Positions 1-7,187 are shown, counted from the stretch's first letter. The stretch: 21,257 nucleotides of DNA from Cenarchaeum sp. (GCA_007570915.1 RKSK01000010.1:1-21257); one strand, 5' to 3'. Made by a program: numbers and translations. The notes: generated by a model not told the origin, from the letters alone.

Positions 1-395
1 GTTATCGGGATGCCGGCGTACGTCGCAGACGCGAGGCCCGACGTTATGCCCGGCACGAGCTCGCAGTCGATCCCGCGCGAGCGCAAAAACTCGGCCTCCT
101 CGCCGCCGCGCCCAAAGACGTTCGGGTCGCCGCCCTTGAGGCGCACGACGGTCCGGCCCGCTAGCGCGTGGCGCGCCATGGCCTCGTTCGTCGAGTCCTG
201 GTGCGAGGCGTCATCGCCGACTGCCCTGCCGACGTACTCTTTTGCGGCCGACTCGCCGGCCATCGCGAGGATCTCGTCGCTGACGAGGCGGTCATAGAGG
301 ACGACGTCGGCTCCGCGCAGCAGCTCGGCTGCGCGCAGCGTGAGCAGCCCGGGGTCGCCCGGTCCGGCCCCCACGAGGTACACCTTGCCGCTCAT
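1..395 (-). CDS. cobA: Uroporphyrinogen-III C-methyltransferase (SUMT), N-terminal part, cut by window edge
   Basis: SUMT transfers two methyl groups from S-adenosylmethionine to uroporphyrinogen III to give precorrin-2, feeding siroheme and cobalamin (and archaeal haem) synthesis in the cytosol. About 131 codons are visible, from the ATG at 393-395 to the left edge. The N-terminus carries the family's SAM-binding signature VGAGPGDPGLLT, followed by DVVLYDRLV, the RLKGGDPNVFGRGGEEAE block and VPGITS, all in the usual order and spacing. The ATG overlaps the stop of hemC (ATGA), so translation is probably coupled and the gene belongs to the hemL-hemC-cobA operon. The C-terminal half lies outside the window, so a fusion to uroporphyrinogen-III synthase cannot be excluded. 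The family is certain; the cobalamin versus siroheme/haem role is inferred from the neighbours. Confidence 0.93.
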   Translation of the reverse strand, partial: MSGKVYLVGAGPGDPGLLTLRAAELLRGADVVLYDRLVSDEILAMAGESAAKEYVGRAVGDDASHQDSTNEAMARHALAGRTVVRLKGGDPNVFGRGGEEAEFLRSRGIDCELVPGITSGLASATYAGIPI

Positions 396-1345
396 TGCGA
401 GTTCCACCCCGCGAGGCCCTCCCTCCAATTAAGTGCAAGGCGGCCCACGCCGGCCTCGCGCAGGATCGCAGCGGCGCGCGCGCCGACGGCCCGCGCGTCG
501 GCGGCGTCGCCGGAGGCCTCGGCGGCGAGGCGCTCGGCGCCGTCGACCGAGTAGGCCGCCGCGCGCACGCTGATCCGCCCGCCGGATGCCCTGGCCAGCG
601 CGCCGACGGGAAAGCGGCAGCCCGACCCGATGCCCGACGAGAGCGCGCGCTCGGCCTCGGCCTCGGCGCGCGAGCCGGCGTCCTCTATGGACCGCAGGGC
701 CCCGACGGCCGGCCCGTCGCCCTCGCGCGCGACGAGGGCAAGGGCGCCCTGGCCGGGCGAGGGCACAAACTCGTCCTGCGGGAGCTCGGAGACGCCGCAG
801 CCGCCGAGCGCCCCGCCCCCGCCGATCATCCCCAGGCGCGCCAGGCCCGCGCGCGCGAGGACGACGGCGTCCAGCTCGCCGCGCGCCACGCGCGAGACGC
901 GCGTGTCGACGTTGCCGCGGATTGGCCGCACGTCCACGTCGGGCCTCGCGCGGCGCACCTGCACGGCCCGCCGCAGGCTGCTCGTGCCGACCGTGGCGCC
1001 CTCGCGCAGCGACGAGATGCCCCCGCCGCCGCGCGTGACGAGCACGTCGCGCGGGTCCTCGCGGCGCGGCACGCACGCCAGGACGAGGCCGCCGGGGAGC
1101 TCGGTGGGCACGTCCTTCATGCTGTGGACCGCAAAGTCCAGGCTGCCCGAGGCGACGCGCTCGTCTATCTCCCTCTCAAAGACGCCCTTTTGGTCGATCG
1201 CAAAGAGCGGGCGCGCGTCGGCGTCGCCGCGCGTGCGGACCACGACGAGCGAGAACGCCTCGCCGGCGCCTGCGGTGACGAGGCTGGCGGCCACCCACGT
1301 CGCCTGCTCGATGGCGAGGCGGCTCCCGCGCGTGCCCATCTTCAC
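392..1345 (-). CDS. hemC: Porphobilinogen deaminase (hydroxymethylbilane synthase)
   Basis: HemC joins four porphobilinogen units into hydroxymethylbilane, the linear tetrapyrrole used for haem, siroheme and cobalamin. The 317-residue product is of normal length. It opens with the family start MGTRGSRLAIEQA, then has VHSMKDVPTELP (catalytic Asp about 78), TSSLRR (121-126), RGNVDTR (143-149), PSPGQGALA, and GSGCRFPVG, where Cys243 should carry the dipyrromethane cofactor. The listed start is a GTG at 1343-1345 whose last bases overlap the TGA of hemL (GTGA); an in-frame ATG two codons later at 1337-1339 is the alternative. Its own TGA overlaps the cobA ATG. No promoter is visible inside the operon, so it is probably co-transcribed with hemL. 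Function is assigned with high confidence. Confidence 0.96.
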   Translation of the reverse strand: MKMGTRGSRLAIEQATWVAASLVTAGAGEAFSLVVVRTRGDADARPLFAIDQKGVFEREIDERVASGSLDFAVHSMKDVPTELPGGLVLACVPRREDPRDVLVTRGGGGISSLREGATVGTSSLRRAVQVRRARPDVDVRPIRGNVDTRVSRVARGELDAVVLARAGLARLGMIGGGGALGGCGVSELPQDEFVPSPGQGALALVAREGDGPAVGALRSIEDAGSRAEAEAERALSSGIGSGCRFPVGALARASGGRISVRAAAYSVDGAERLAAEASGDAADARAVGARAAAILREAGVGRLALNWREGLAGWNSQ

Positions 1346-2613
1346 GGCGCGAGCGCCCCCATGGCCGCCTCGTACGCGAGAGCCACGCGCGAGAGGTCTG
1401 CCTGCGTGTGCGCGTGGCAGAGAAATGCCGCCTCAAACTGCGACGGAGGCACAAAGACGCCGCGCGAGCGCAGGCCCGCGGCGAGGCGCGCAAAGAGCGC
1501 GCGGTCGGAGGCCATCGCAGAGTCCCTGTCAGTCACCGGCGAGGCCGAAAAGAAGACCTGGAACATCGAGGCCGCGCGGTTCACCGTGTGCGGCAGGCCG
1601 CGCGAGGACGCCGCGTCTGACACGCGCGCGGCGAGCGCCGCGCACTCGCGCTCGAGGCGCGGGTACATTTTCGGGCCCAGGCGCCGGACCTCGCGGACAG
1701 AGGCCGTCGCCGCGGCCACCGAGACGGGGTTGCCGGCGAACGTGCTCGCCTCGTAGACGGGGCCGGCCGGCGCGAGCGAGTCCATGACGTCGCGCCTCCC
1801 GCCCAGGGCCGCTATGGGGAGGCCGCCGCCGAGGGCCTTGCCGAGCGTCGTGATGTCGGGCATCACCCCGTACTCGCCCTGAGCGCCGCCGCGGCCCAGG
1901 CGGTACCCCGTGACGGTCTCGTCGAATATGAGGAGCGCGCCGTGCGACCTGGCGGCCCGCGCCACGCGCCGCAAGAACCCGCGGCGCGGCGGTATGACGC
2001 CCATGTTTGCCATGACGGGCTCTATTATCACGGCGGCGACGTCATCGCCCATGGCCCGCTCGAGGGACGCGCCATCGTTGTAGCGCGCCACGCGCGTCTC
2101 GCGGGCCGCGGCGCGAAGCGAGCCTGCCGAGTCGGCCAGGCCATAGTGCGCGACGCCCGAGCCGGCGCGGACCAGCGCATAGTCGTGGGCCCCATGGTAG
2201 CACCCGTCAAACTTTACCACCTTTGTGCGGCCCGTGTGCCCGCGCGCGAGCCTGATCGCCGCCATCGTCGCCTCGAGGCCCGTGTTGACCAGGCGCACGC
2301 GGCGCATCGACGGGTAGTCGCGCGATATGAGCTCGGAGAGCTCCGTCTCGGCGGCAGTCGGCATGCAGTAGAGCGTGCCGCGGCGCAGCTGGGCCGAGAC
2401 GGCGGCCATGACGGCGGCGTTGCGGTGGCCCAGGAGCATCGCGCCGTACGCGCCGCACAGGTCGACGTACCTGCGCCCGTCGGCGTCCCAGACGGCCCCG
2501 CCGCGCGCGCGCTCGGCGAAGAAGGGGTACGGGTCATAGTGCCGAATGGGGCTGTTTACGCCGGACGCCACGGCGCGGCGCGCGCGCGCATAGAGCGCAG
2601 CAGACCTGTCCAC
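1342..2613 (-). CDS. hemL: Glutamate-1-semialdehyde 2,1-aminomutase
   Basis: This PLP enzyme converts glutamate-1-semialdehyde to 5-aminolevulinate, the committed tetrapyrrole precursor in the C5 pathway. The 423-residue product has the usual length. Visible motifs are GVNSPIR near residue 18, NTGLEATMAAIRLARG (110-125), GCYHGAHD (137-144), FDETVTGYR (230-238) and TTLGKALGGGLPI with the PLP lysine at about 259. The frame stays open upstream to 2829, but that extension lies over the neighbouring TPR gene and lacks family similarity. I chose the GTG at 2611-2613, which starts one base after the TGA of the upstream gene and places GVNSP where the family expects it. The end overlaps the hemC start. 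Thaumarchaeal hemL is usually preceded by hemA/hemB; here a chimeric TPR gene sits in that place. Confidence 0.94.
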   Translation of the reverse strand: MDRSAALYARARRAVASGVNSPIRHYDPYPFFAERARGGAVWDADGRRYVDLCGAYGAMLLGHRNAAVMAAVSAQLRRGTLYCMPTAAETELSELISRDYPSMRRVRLVNTGLEATMAAIRLARGHTGRTKVVKFDGCYHGAHDYALVRAGSGVAHYGLADSAGSLRAAARETRVARYNDGASLERAMGDDVAAVIIEPVMANMGVIPPRRGFLRRVARAARSHGALLIFDETVTGYRLGRGGAQGEYGVMPDITTLGKALGGGLPIAALGGRRDVMDSLAPAGPVYEASTFAGNPVSVAAATASVREVRRLGPKMYPRLERECAALAARVSDAASSRGLPHTVNRAASMFQVFFSASPVTDRDSAMASDRALFARLAAGLRSRGVFVPPSQFEAAFLCHAHTQADLSRVALAYEAAMGALAP

Positions 2614-2614
2614 C

Positions 2615-3646
2615 TCACGCGCCCCCCCCTGCGGCGAGCGCGCCGGCGCCCCGCCCAAGCTCGGCCGCGCGCGCAAACGCACAGTCCGCCTCGGCGTCGC
2701 GGCCCAGCCCGAGGAGCGCGCTGCCCACGCCAACATGCAGCTCGGCGTTGTCCGGGTCCAGCTCTGCGGCGCGGCTAAAGGCGTCAAGCGACTCGGCATG
2801 GTTGCCCAGGCGCCACAGCGACACGCCAAGGCCCGCTAGCGCCGCCGGCTCTCCGGGAGCTAGGGTGGCCGCCCTGTCAAAGGCGGCGGCCGCCTTGGCA
2901 TGCCTGCCCAGCTCGTGGAGCCTGGCGCCCAGCGCGAGGAGCGGGTCGGCCGAGCGCGGCTCTAGCTCCACGGCGCGCTTGACCTCGGCAAGCCCTGCCG
3001 CCCCGGCGTGGAGAACCAGGCCGTCTAGCCTGCTGCCCATTGCGAGGCGCAGGTCGGCCGATCGGCATCCCGGAGCTGCGGCGTGGGCAGCGTCGGAGAA
3101 CGCCCTGCTGCGCTCGCCAGCTGCGTATTTGCTGTCTTCGTTGTGTCGTATCTGGACCATAAAGGTGTCGTACGCTTTGGCGACTTGCGCCTGGAGGGCG
3201 GCGGCGTCGGATTTTTTTGGGGCCCGTATGTTTTCAAGAAATTCGACGGATGTCTTTGAGATTGGCCTGTCCTTGGTGGTCACTAGCGGCAAATCGCCTG
3301 TTTTGCTAGATGGCGAGGAGAGGCCACAGGGTATCGTGAGCATCCACCTAAAGCCGTTCGGGTTGTGCGAGCACACAAGGCACAGGCCGCCGTCGGCTTT
3401 TATTATTTTGGCCAGGATTGGCCTGATGGGCTTGAAGTCATTTTCGCGCGTCCTGAGATAGTACACCCTATAGCCGAATTTTGTCGCAACGGTTTCTGAC
3501 TCGTCTATCAAGTCTTTTTCCTCGTCAGTCCAGGCGGACTTGCTGATCGTCTCGTCGCTAGGCTCAAAGTTTAGCTCTGCAAACAGCTCTCGCAGCGAGT
3601 CGATGTCATAGAGGTGTGATGCCAAAAATGCTAGTTTTTTGCCCAT
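2615..3646 (-). CDS. Chimeric protein: DNA-methyltransferase-like N-terminal domain fused to TPR repeats
   Basis: 343 residues from the ATG at 3644-3646. Residues about 1-170 (KKLAFLASHLYDIDSLRELF, YRVYYLRTREND, LCLVCSHNPNGFRW, SVEFLENI) resemble, from memory, the N-terminal region of Eco57I/type IIG restriction-methylation proteins that precedes their SAM domain; no SAM or NPPY motif follows. Residues about 196-332 instead form four 34-residue TPR units (for example ADPLLALGARLHELGRHAKA and AELDPDNAE), a protein-interaction scaffold. Composition changes at the join: a sampled N-terminal line (3481-3540) is 50% GC, a TPR line (2701-2760) 73%. The gene ends one base before the hemL start, so it is probably translated with the haem operon. 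Weak TATA-like stretches lie near 3696-3718. The frame is also open upstream to 3745. I infer a truncated acquired gene joined to a resident TPR gene; its present function is unknown. Confidence 0.7.
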   Translation of the reverse strand: MGKKLAFLASHLYDIDSLRELFAELNFEPSDETISKSAWTDEEKDLIDESETVATKFGYRVYYLRTRENDFKPIRPILAKIIKADGGLCLVCSHNPNGFRWMLTIPCGLSSPSSKTGDLPLVTTKDRPISKTSVEFLENIRAPKKSDAAALQAQVAKAYDTFMVQIRHNEDSKYAAGERSRAFSDAAHAAAPGCRSADLRLAMGSRLDGLVLHAGAAGLAEVKRAVELEPRSADPLLALGARLHELGRHAKAAAAFDRAATLAPGEPAALAGLGVSLWRLGNHAESLDAFSRAAELDPDNAELHVGVGSALLGLGRDAEADCAFARAAELGRGAGALAAGGGA

Positions 3647-3647
3647 G

Positions 3648-4715
3648 TTAGTTTCCAACGTGCCCGCTGTGCGCAATGCGGGGGGCGCCTGTTTCGGCTT
3701 TATGCCGCCTAGCTTTATCTCGCTCAAGATCACGATAGGGAGCACTCAAGGACGCAACAGGCCGGTCACGGCCAAGTTCCGCATCCTGTGTCCGGTAAGT
3801 GTAGCCGCGCCTTTGGCGGCACTTTGGCGCGGCCGCGCCAACACGCGTTTTCCCAAGGCCCGCGGCGCCGCCAATAATCGCCCCCCTGCGGCCTTCCGCC
3901 GCGGCCATGCGCGGGCCGGCTGCCTGGCGTTGAGGGGGGAACGGATCACGGGCCTTTTTTCCCCAAACGGGGCCTGGCCCGCGCTTTGGATCCGCGCCGC
4001 CTTCGCGCTCACGGCGCGCGCCCTTGAGGGGCATCCCGTGGGGGGCGCGGGCGTGCCCCGGCCACGGGCGCTTTAAGGATCCCCCGGACATGCCCGCAAG
4101 GCCCGCCCCGCCCCCCGGCGGCAAGGCAGGCCGCCCCAACAGCCTGTTGGCGCCGGCGTCGCCCGGTGTTTTGGGGCCTGGCCCGCCGCTCACGTGGATG
4201 GCGTGGGGTGGGGGGCCGCCGGATCCCGCAATTCCGGTGCGCGCGGCCGCTTCCGTGCCCGGCAGTGTGAAAATGCGCGCCCTTGCGCGTATCTTTTCCT
4301 TTGGGCAAGTCGCGGCCCCTGCTTTTTTTTCGGCCGCCGCGGGTGTGGGCGCCTGCGCAACATCGCCTTCGCCAGGCGCCGGGCCCATGCGCCCAGGGGG
4401 GCGCGGCAGGTGCGCCGCGGGATCTTCATCGGCCTCTTGTTTTCTGCCGCCGCGCGCATGCCCGCGCCGCTTGAACCCGGCGCAAGCCTGCCTGGCGCCC
4501 TTGCCGCCCCGCACAGGCGCCCCTTCGGCCCCCCTGCCTGTGGCGTCGGGCGCCAAGAGCTTCGGCTTGCCCGCCTGTTGCGGGGGCCGCATGATTGCAG
4601 CCAGGCCCGGGGCAAAGCAGCCCACAGAGACGCTTGCGCCCCCGGTGGGGGGGAGCGCGTCCGCGAGTAGGTCGCGAAAAGGCGCCCCCCTGTCATCAAT
4701 CACGACGTTCCCCAT
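3648..4715 (-). pseudogene. Decayed PLD-like/SNF2-type helicase remnant (defence or restriction associated)
   Basis: This stretch has no convincing intact gene, but one minus-strand frame stays open for 355 codons and keeps three family-like landmarks in the right order. Residues 1-62 (FRDLLADALPPTGGASVSVG, then KLLAPDATGR) resemble the PLD-like N-terminal domain of archaeal helicases (DVLREEL..A..LDIAVGYF...RLLVGNET). Residues 139-165 resemble the HxK...IF...GSSN segment, with its His and Lys lost. Residues 259-294 (FPPQRQAAGPRMAA, AIIGGAAGLGKTRVGAA) look like a Q-motif plus Walker A (GLGKT at 3846-3860). Between these lies low-complexity Gly/Pro/Arg sequence, and the frame ends before any other helicase motif. 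Composition is extreme (4081-4140 is 83% GC, with G/C runs), as expected for a GC-biased neutral drift that rarely makes stops. The remnant ends one base before the chimeric TPR gene. Homology is from memory and unverified. Confidence 0.5.
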
Positions 4716-4740
4716 CGCCCTTGTGCCTGCGCCCCCCGCG

Positions 4741-4766
4741 GACAGGTGCGGGGTAATAAACCTGTC
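4741..4766 (-). promoter_or_regulatory. TATA box enclosed by a 7-bp inverted repeat (operator-like)
   Basis: On the minus strand TTTATTAC (4753-4760) is a good archaeal TATA element, centred about 41 nt before the ATG at 4715, the same spacing as for carA and the SWIM gene in this window. The arms GACAGGT (4741-4747) and ACCTGTC (4760-4766) form a perfect inverted repeat with a 12-nt spacer that covers the TATA box. This would suit a repressor that blocks TBP binding. The gene it would serve now looks decayed. Confidence 0.5.
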
Positions 4767-4901
4767 ATGCGCCCGCCGGCGTTAGGCATCCGTGTTTGCG
4801 GGCGCGGGTTCGACCCGCGTTTCGCGGCGTTCTGGTTCGCAAGCATGCGCAAGGGGGCCGCGTGGCGGGGCGTGGGCTTTTGCCCGCCAGCGCGGTGACA
4901 G

Positions 4902-4927
4902 GGCGGGGTTTTGATCAAAACCGCGCC
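4902..4927. repeat. Perfect 16-bp palindrome with extended arms
   Basis: GGTTTTGATCAAAACC at 4907-4922 is a perfect palindrome. After one mismatched pair on each side (4906/4923), four more outer base pairs continue the symmetry. It lies in the gene-free stretch 4716-4983, about 60 nt past the stop of the LsrF-like gene. It may be a protein-binding site or a structure at the 3' end of that transcript. Nothing else recognisable is in the stretch. Confidence 0.5.
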
Positions 4928-4983
4928 TGTGCGGCCTAATGTCGCCCTAGGCATTGCCCTGCGCGGGCCGGCCGCCCTTGCCC

Positions 4984-5766
4984 CTACGCCGGGGCGCCCA
5001 GCGACGCCACGGCCTCGTCGACGCTCGCGTCGTCGTGGACGATGCTGCGCACGGCGCGGATCATCGCGACTGGCCGGTCGGACTGCCATATGTTGCGGCC
5101 CATGTCCACGCCGGCGGCGCCGGCGTCGACTGACGAGCGCACGAGCTCGAGGGCCTCGCGCTCGGGCACCTTTGGGCCGCCGGCGACTATGATCGGCACG
5201 GGGCACGACTCGACGACCCTCTCAAAGCCCTCGCAGTGGTACGTCTTGACCATGTGCGCGCCAAACTCGGCGGCGATGCGGCACGCCAGGGACAGGTAGC
5301 GCGCGTCTCGCTTCTCGAGCTCCTTGCCGACTGCCGTCACGGCGAGGACGGGCATGCCGGCGGCCTCGGCCTCGTCGACTAGCCTGCCGAGCGAGACGAG
5401 CGTCTGGTGCTCGTGGGCCGCGCCGACGAATATCGACATCGCGACTGCCGAGGCGTTGAGGCGCACGGCCTCTGCCATGCCCGTCGTTATCGCCTCGTCG
5501 GAGAGGTCGGCCCCGACGATGCTGCTGCCGCCTGACACGCGCAGGACGACGGGCACGGCGCTCGACGCAGGCACCGAGGTCCGCAGGACGCCGCGCGTGA
5601 GCATGAGCGAGTCGCAGTGGTCCACGAGCGGCCCTATCGTCTCGGAGGGCCTCTCGAGGCTGCGCGTCGGGCCCATAAAGTAGCCGTGGTCGACGGCGAG
5701 CATTACGCCGCGCCTCGAGCGCGGGCGTATGATGCGGGCCATGCGGCTCTCCATCCCCCAGTCCAC
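4984..5766 (-). CDS. Class I aldolase/thiolase of the LsrF/DeoC-FbaB family
   Basis: 260 residues, close to LsrF (3-hydroxy-5-phosphonooxypentane-2,4-dione thiolase) along its whole length: start MDWGM, VMLAVDHGYFMGPTRSLERP (21-40), LMLTRGVLR, VVLRVSGGSSI, HEHQTLVSLGRLVDE, MVKTYHCEGF with the Schiff-base lysine at about 174, IVAGGPK (193-199) and GVDMGRNIWQ (phosphate site, 219-228). The related archaeal enzymes are class I fructose-bisphosphate aldolase and the ADH synthase of aromatic amino-acid synthesis. An autoinducer-2 role is not expected here because no other lsr gene is present. The start is a GTG at 5764-5766, supported by a TATA-like CTTAAG about 28 nt upstream, so the mRNA is probably leaderless. 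The dehydrogenase gene ends 33 nt upstream on the same strand. Fold and chemistry are secure; the substrate is not. Confidence 0.85.
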   Translation of the reverse strand: MDWGMESRMARIIRPRSRRGVMLAVDHGYFMGPTRSLERPSETIGPLVDHCDSLMLTRGVLRTSVPASSAVPVVLRVSGGSSIVGADLSDEAITTGMAEAVRLNASAVAMSIFVGAAHEHQTLVSLGRLVDEAEAAGMPVLAVTAVGKELEKRDARYLSLACRIAAEFGAHMVKTYHCEGFERVVESCPVPIIVAGGPKVPEREALELVRSSVDAGAAGVDMGRNIWQSDRPVAMIRAVRSIVHDDASVDEAVASLGAPA

Positions 5767-5791
5767 GCGCGCAGGCCCGCGGCGCGCGCCA

Positions 5792-5797
5792 CTTAAG
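5792..5797 (-). promoter_or_regulatory. TATA-like box of the LsrF-like gene
   Basis: CTTAAG is centred about 28 nt before the GTG at 5766, which is the spacing expected for a leaderless archaeal transcript. It lies directly beyond the stop of the upstream dehydrogenase gene, so the two genes may be transcribed separately. Confidence 0.5.
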
Positions 5798-5799
5798 CC

Positions 5800-6816
5800 T
5801 TACTCGGTTATGACGACCTTCATGGCCGACTCGCCGCCGCGCGCGCGCTCAAAGGCCTCGCCGGCCTCGGCGAGGCGGTAGCGGTGCGTGATGAGCCGTG
5901 CCACGTCGATGCGCCCGCCGGCTATCATGCCGAGTGCCCGCCGCGTGTCAGAGTCAGAGGCCGCATAGCTCGAGCGCACCCCCACGCCGCGCGCGTACAG
6001 GTCGCCGGCGTCAAGCTCGACTGTCGAGCCCCGCGGCGGGACGCCAAAGAGCATGACCGTGCCGCCCTCGCGGGCCATCCCCACGCCGTCGGCTATCGCG
6101 CGCGCGCTGCCCGTGGCCACGATCACGGCGTCGGCCCCGCGCCCGCCCGTGGCCCCGCGCACGCAGTCGGCGCCGCGCTCGGGCCGCACGGCCTCCGTCG
6201 CGCCGAGCTCGCGCGCAAAGGCGACCCTATAGTCGTTGGTGTCCGTGCAGACGGCCGCAATCCCGCGCGAGCGCGCGATCATCGAGTGCATGATGCCCGT
6301 CGGGCCGCACCCGAGCACGGCGACCGTGTCGCCCTCGCCGCACTCCAGCGCGTCCCACGCGCGCAGGCAGCACGCCAGCGGCTCTACCATCGCGGCCTGC
6401 TCGAACGTCACGTGGTCCGGGAGGCGCAGCACGCCGCCGCGCGCGACGTTGAGCGCGGGGACCGCATAGTGCTCGGCGAGGCCGCACGGCGAGAGGTTTG
6501 TCGACGAGTACGTCGCGCAGAGCGTCTCCTCGCCGCGCGCGCAGTGCCTGCACGACCCGCACGAGACGTGGTGGTGCGTGAAGACCCTGTCGCCGGCCCG
6601 CAGGCCGCCGGCGTCGCCGCCCACGGACTCGACGGTGCCCGCCGGCTCGTGGCCCAGGCGCATCGACGGCTTTGAGTACATGCCGTAGACCTTTTCGAGG
6701 TCGGACCCGCATATGCCGCACGCGCGCATCCTCACGACCACCCCGCCGGTCTGGGCCTCTGGCATGTCCGCCTCGCGGACCTCGACGCGCCCGGAGCCCG
6801 CAAACGCCGCCCTCAC
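5800..6816 (-). CDS. Zinc-dependent medium-chain alcohol/polyol dehydrogenase
   Basis: 338 residues of the medium-chain dehydrogenase family (threonine/sorbitol dehydrogenase type), an NAD(P)-dependent cytosolic oxidoreductase. Catalytic zinc ligands are visible in CGICGSD (Cys36), GHEPAG (His56, Glu57) and VEPLACC (Glu145). The structural zinc lobe has Cys86, 89, 92 and 100 (CGSCRHC...C). The nucleotide-binding fold has VLGCGPTG (168-174) followed by VCTDTND. The start is GTG 6814-6816, with a TATA-like TTTTAT about 27 nt upstream. The pairing with the LsrF-like aldolase suggests that both act on one phosphorylated or hydroxylated carbon substrate, but this is inference. The gene ends 33 nt before the start of the aldolase gene. 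Substrate cannot be read from the sequence. Confidence 0.88.
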   Translation of the reverse strand: MRAAFAGSGRVEVREADMPEAQTGGVVVRMRACGICGSDLEKVYGMYSKPSMRLGHEPAGTVESVGGDAGGLRAGDRVFTHHHVSCGSCRHCARGEETLCATYSSTNLSPCGLAEHYAVPALNVARGGVLRLPDHVTFEQAAMVEPLACCLRAWDALECGEGDTVAVLGCGPTGIMHSMIARSRGIAAVCTDTNDYRVAFARELGATEAVRPERGADCVRGATGGRGADAVIVATGSARAIADGVGMAREGGTVMLFGVPPRGSTVELDAGDLYARGVGVRSSYAASDSDTRRALGMIAGGRIDVARLITHRYRLAEAGEAFERARGGESAMKVVITE

Positions 6817-6840
6817 GCGCGCGCCGCCGCGGGGCGCCGG

Positions 6841-6846
6841 ATAAAA
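6841..6846 (-). promoter_or_regulatory. TATA box of the dehydrogenase gene
   Basis: TTTTAT on the minus strand is centred about 27 nt before the GTG at 6816, matching a leaderless start. It sits 15 nt past the stop of the ATP synthase subunit F gene. Confidence 0.6.
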
Positions 6847-6860
6847 CCCTAACCTTGCGC

Positions 6861-7154
6861 CTACATCCCGAGTATCTTTTTGAGCATCGCGCGATAGTCG
6901 ACGTCGGCCTTTGTCGCGCCGCTGGCCGGCAGCGCAAAGACCAGCGTGTCGCCCTCCGTGCGCAGCCTCGTGATCTCGTCCTCTATGGGCGCGGCGACGT
7001 CGTCGCCGACGAGGACGAGGCCAACGCCGGGGTCCGCCGAGAGCGACCTGATCTCCTCGAGCGCCTCCTCGGGCGTCTCGGTGACGGTGCCCGGCACGCC
7101 GGCGAGCCTAAAGCTCGTCACGAACGACCGCCGGCCCACCGTCATTATGCGCAT
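6861..7154 (-). CDS. atpF: A-type ATP synthase subunit F
   Basis: Subunit F is a small stalk protein of the membrane-bound A-type ATP synthase that contacts the central shaft. The 97-residue product has the family pattern: MRIMTVGRRSFVTSFRLAGV at the N-terminus, a hydrophobic strand VGLVLVGDDVA, and a C-terminal FALPASG...DVDYRAMLKKILG helix. The frame is open further upstream, but the ATG at 7152-7154 is supported by the family N-terminus and by a TATA-like box about 30 nt before it, so the mRNA is probably leaderless or nearly so. No other ATP synthase gene is in the window, so the gene stands alone here. It is divergent from the small gene at 7252. Confidence 0.85.
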   Translation of the reverse strand: MRIMTVGRRSFVTSFRLAGVPGTVTETPEEALEEIRSLSADPGVGLVLVGDDVAAPIEDEITRLRTEGDTLVFALPASGATKADVDYRAMLKKILGM

Positions 7155-7180
7155 CTCGGCGCGCGCGGCGCGCGCGTTCA

Positions 7181-7187
7181 CATTTAA
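7181..7187 (-). promoter_or_regulatory. atpF: TATA box of atpF
   Basis: TTAAATG on the minus strand is centred about 30 nt before the ATG at 7154. It lies in the divergent region shared with the gene at 7252. Confidence 0.5.

Noticed and set aside
395..1787. Long plus-strand frames over hemC and hemL
   Set aside because: They are Arg/Ala-rich shadows of well-supported minus-strand genes in GC-rich DNA.
4024..4785. A 253-codon plus-strand frame in the gene-free region
   Set aside because: Its product is Pro/Ala/Gly low complexity with no family resemblance, while the opposite strand keeps helicase-like motifs.
4795..4830. A tRNA T-arm-like GGGTTCGACCC
   Set aside because: The stem does not pair properly around a 7-base T-loop and no acceptor, anticodon or D-arm is found nearby; it is a plain GC hairpin.
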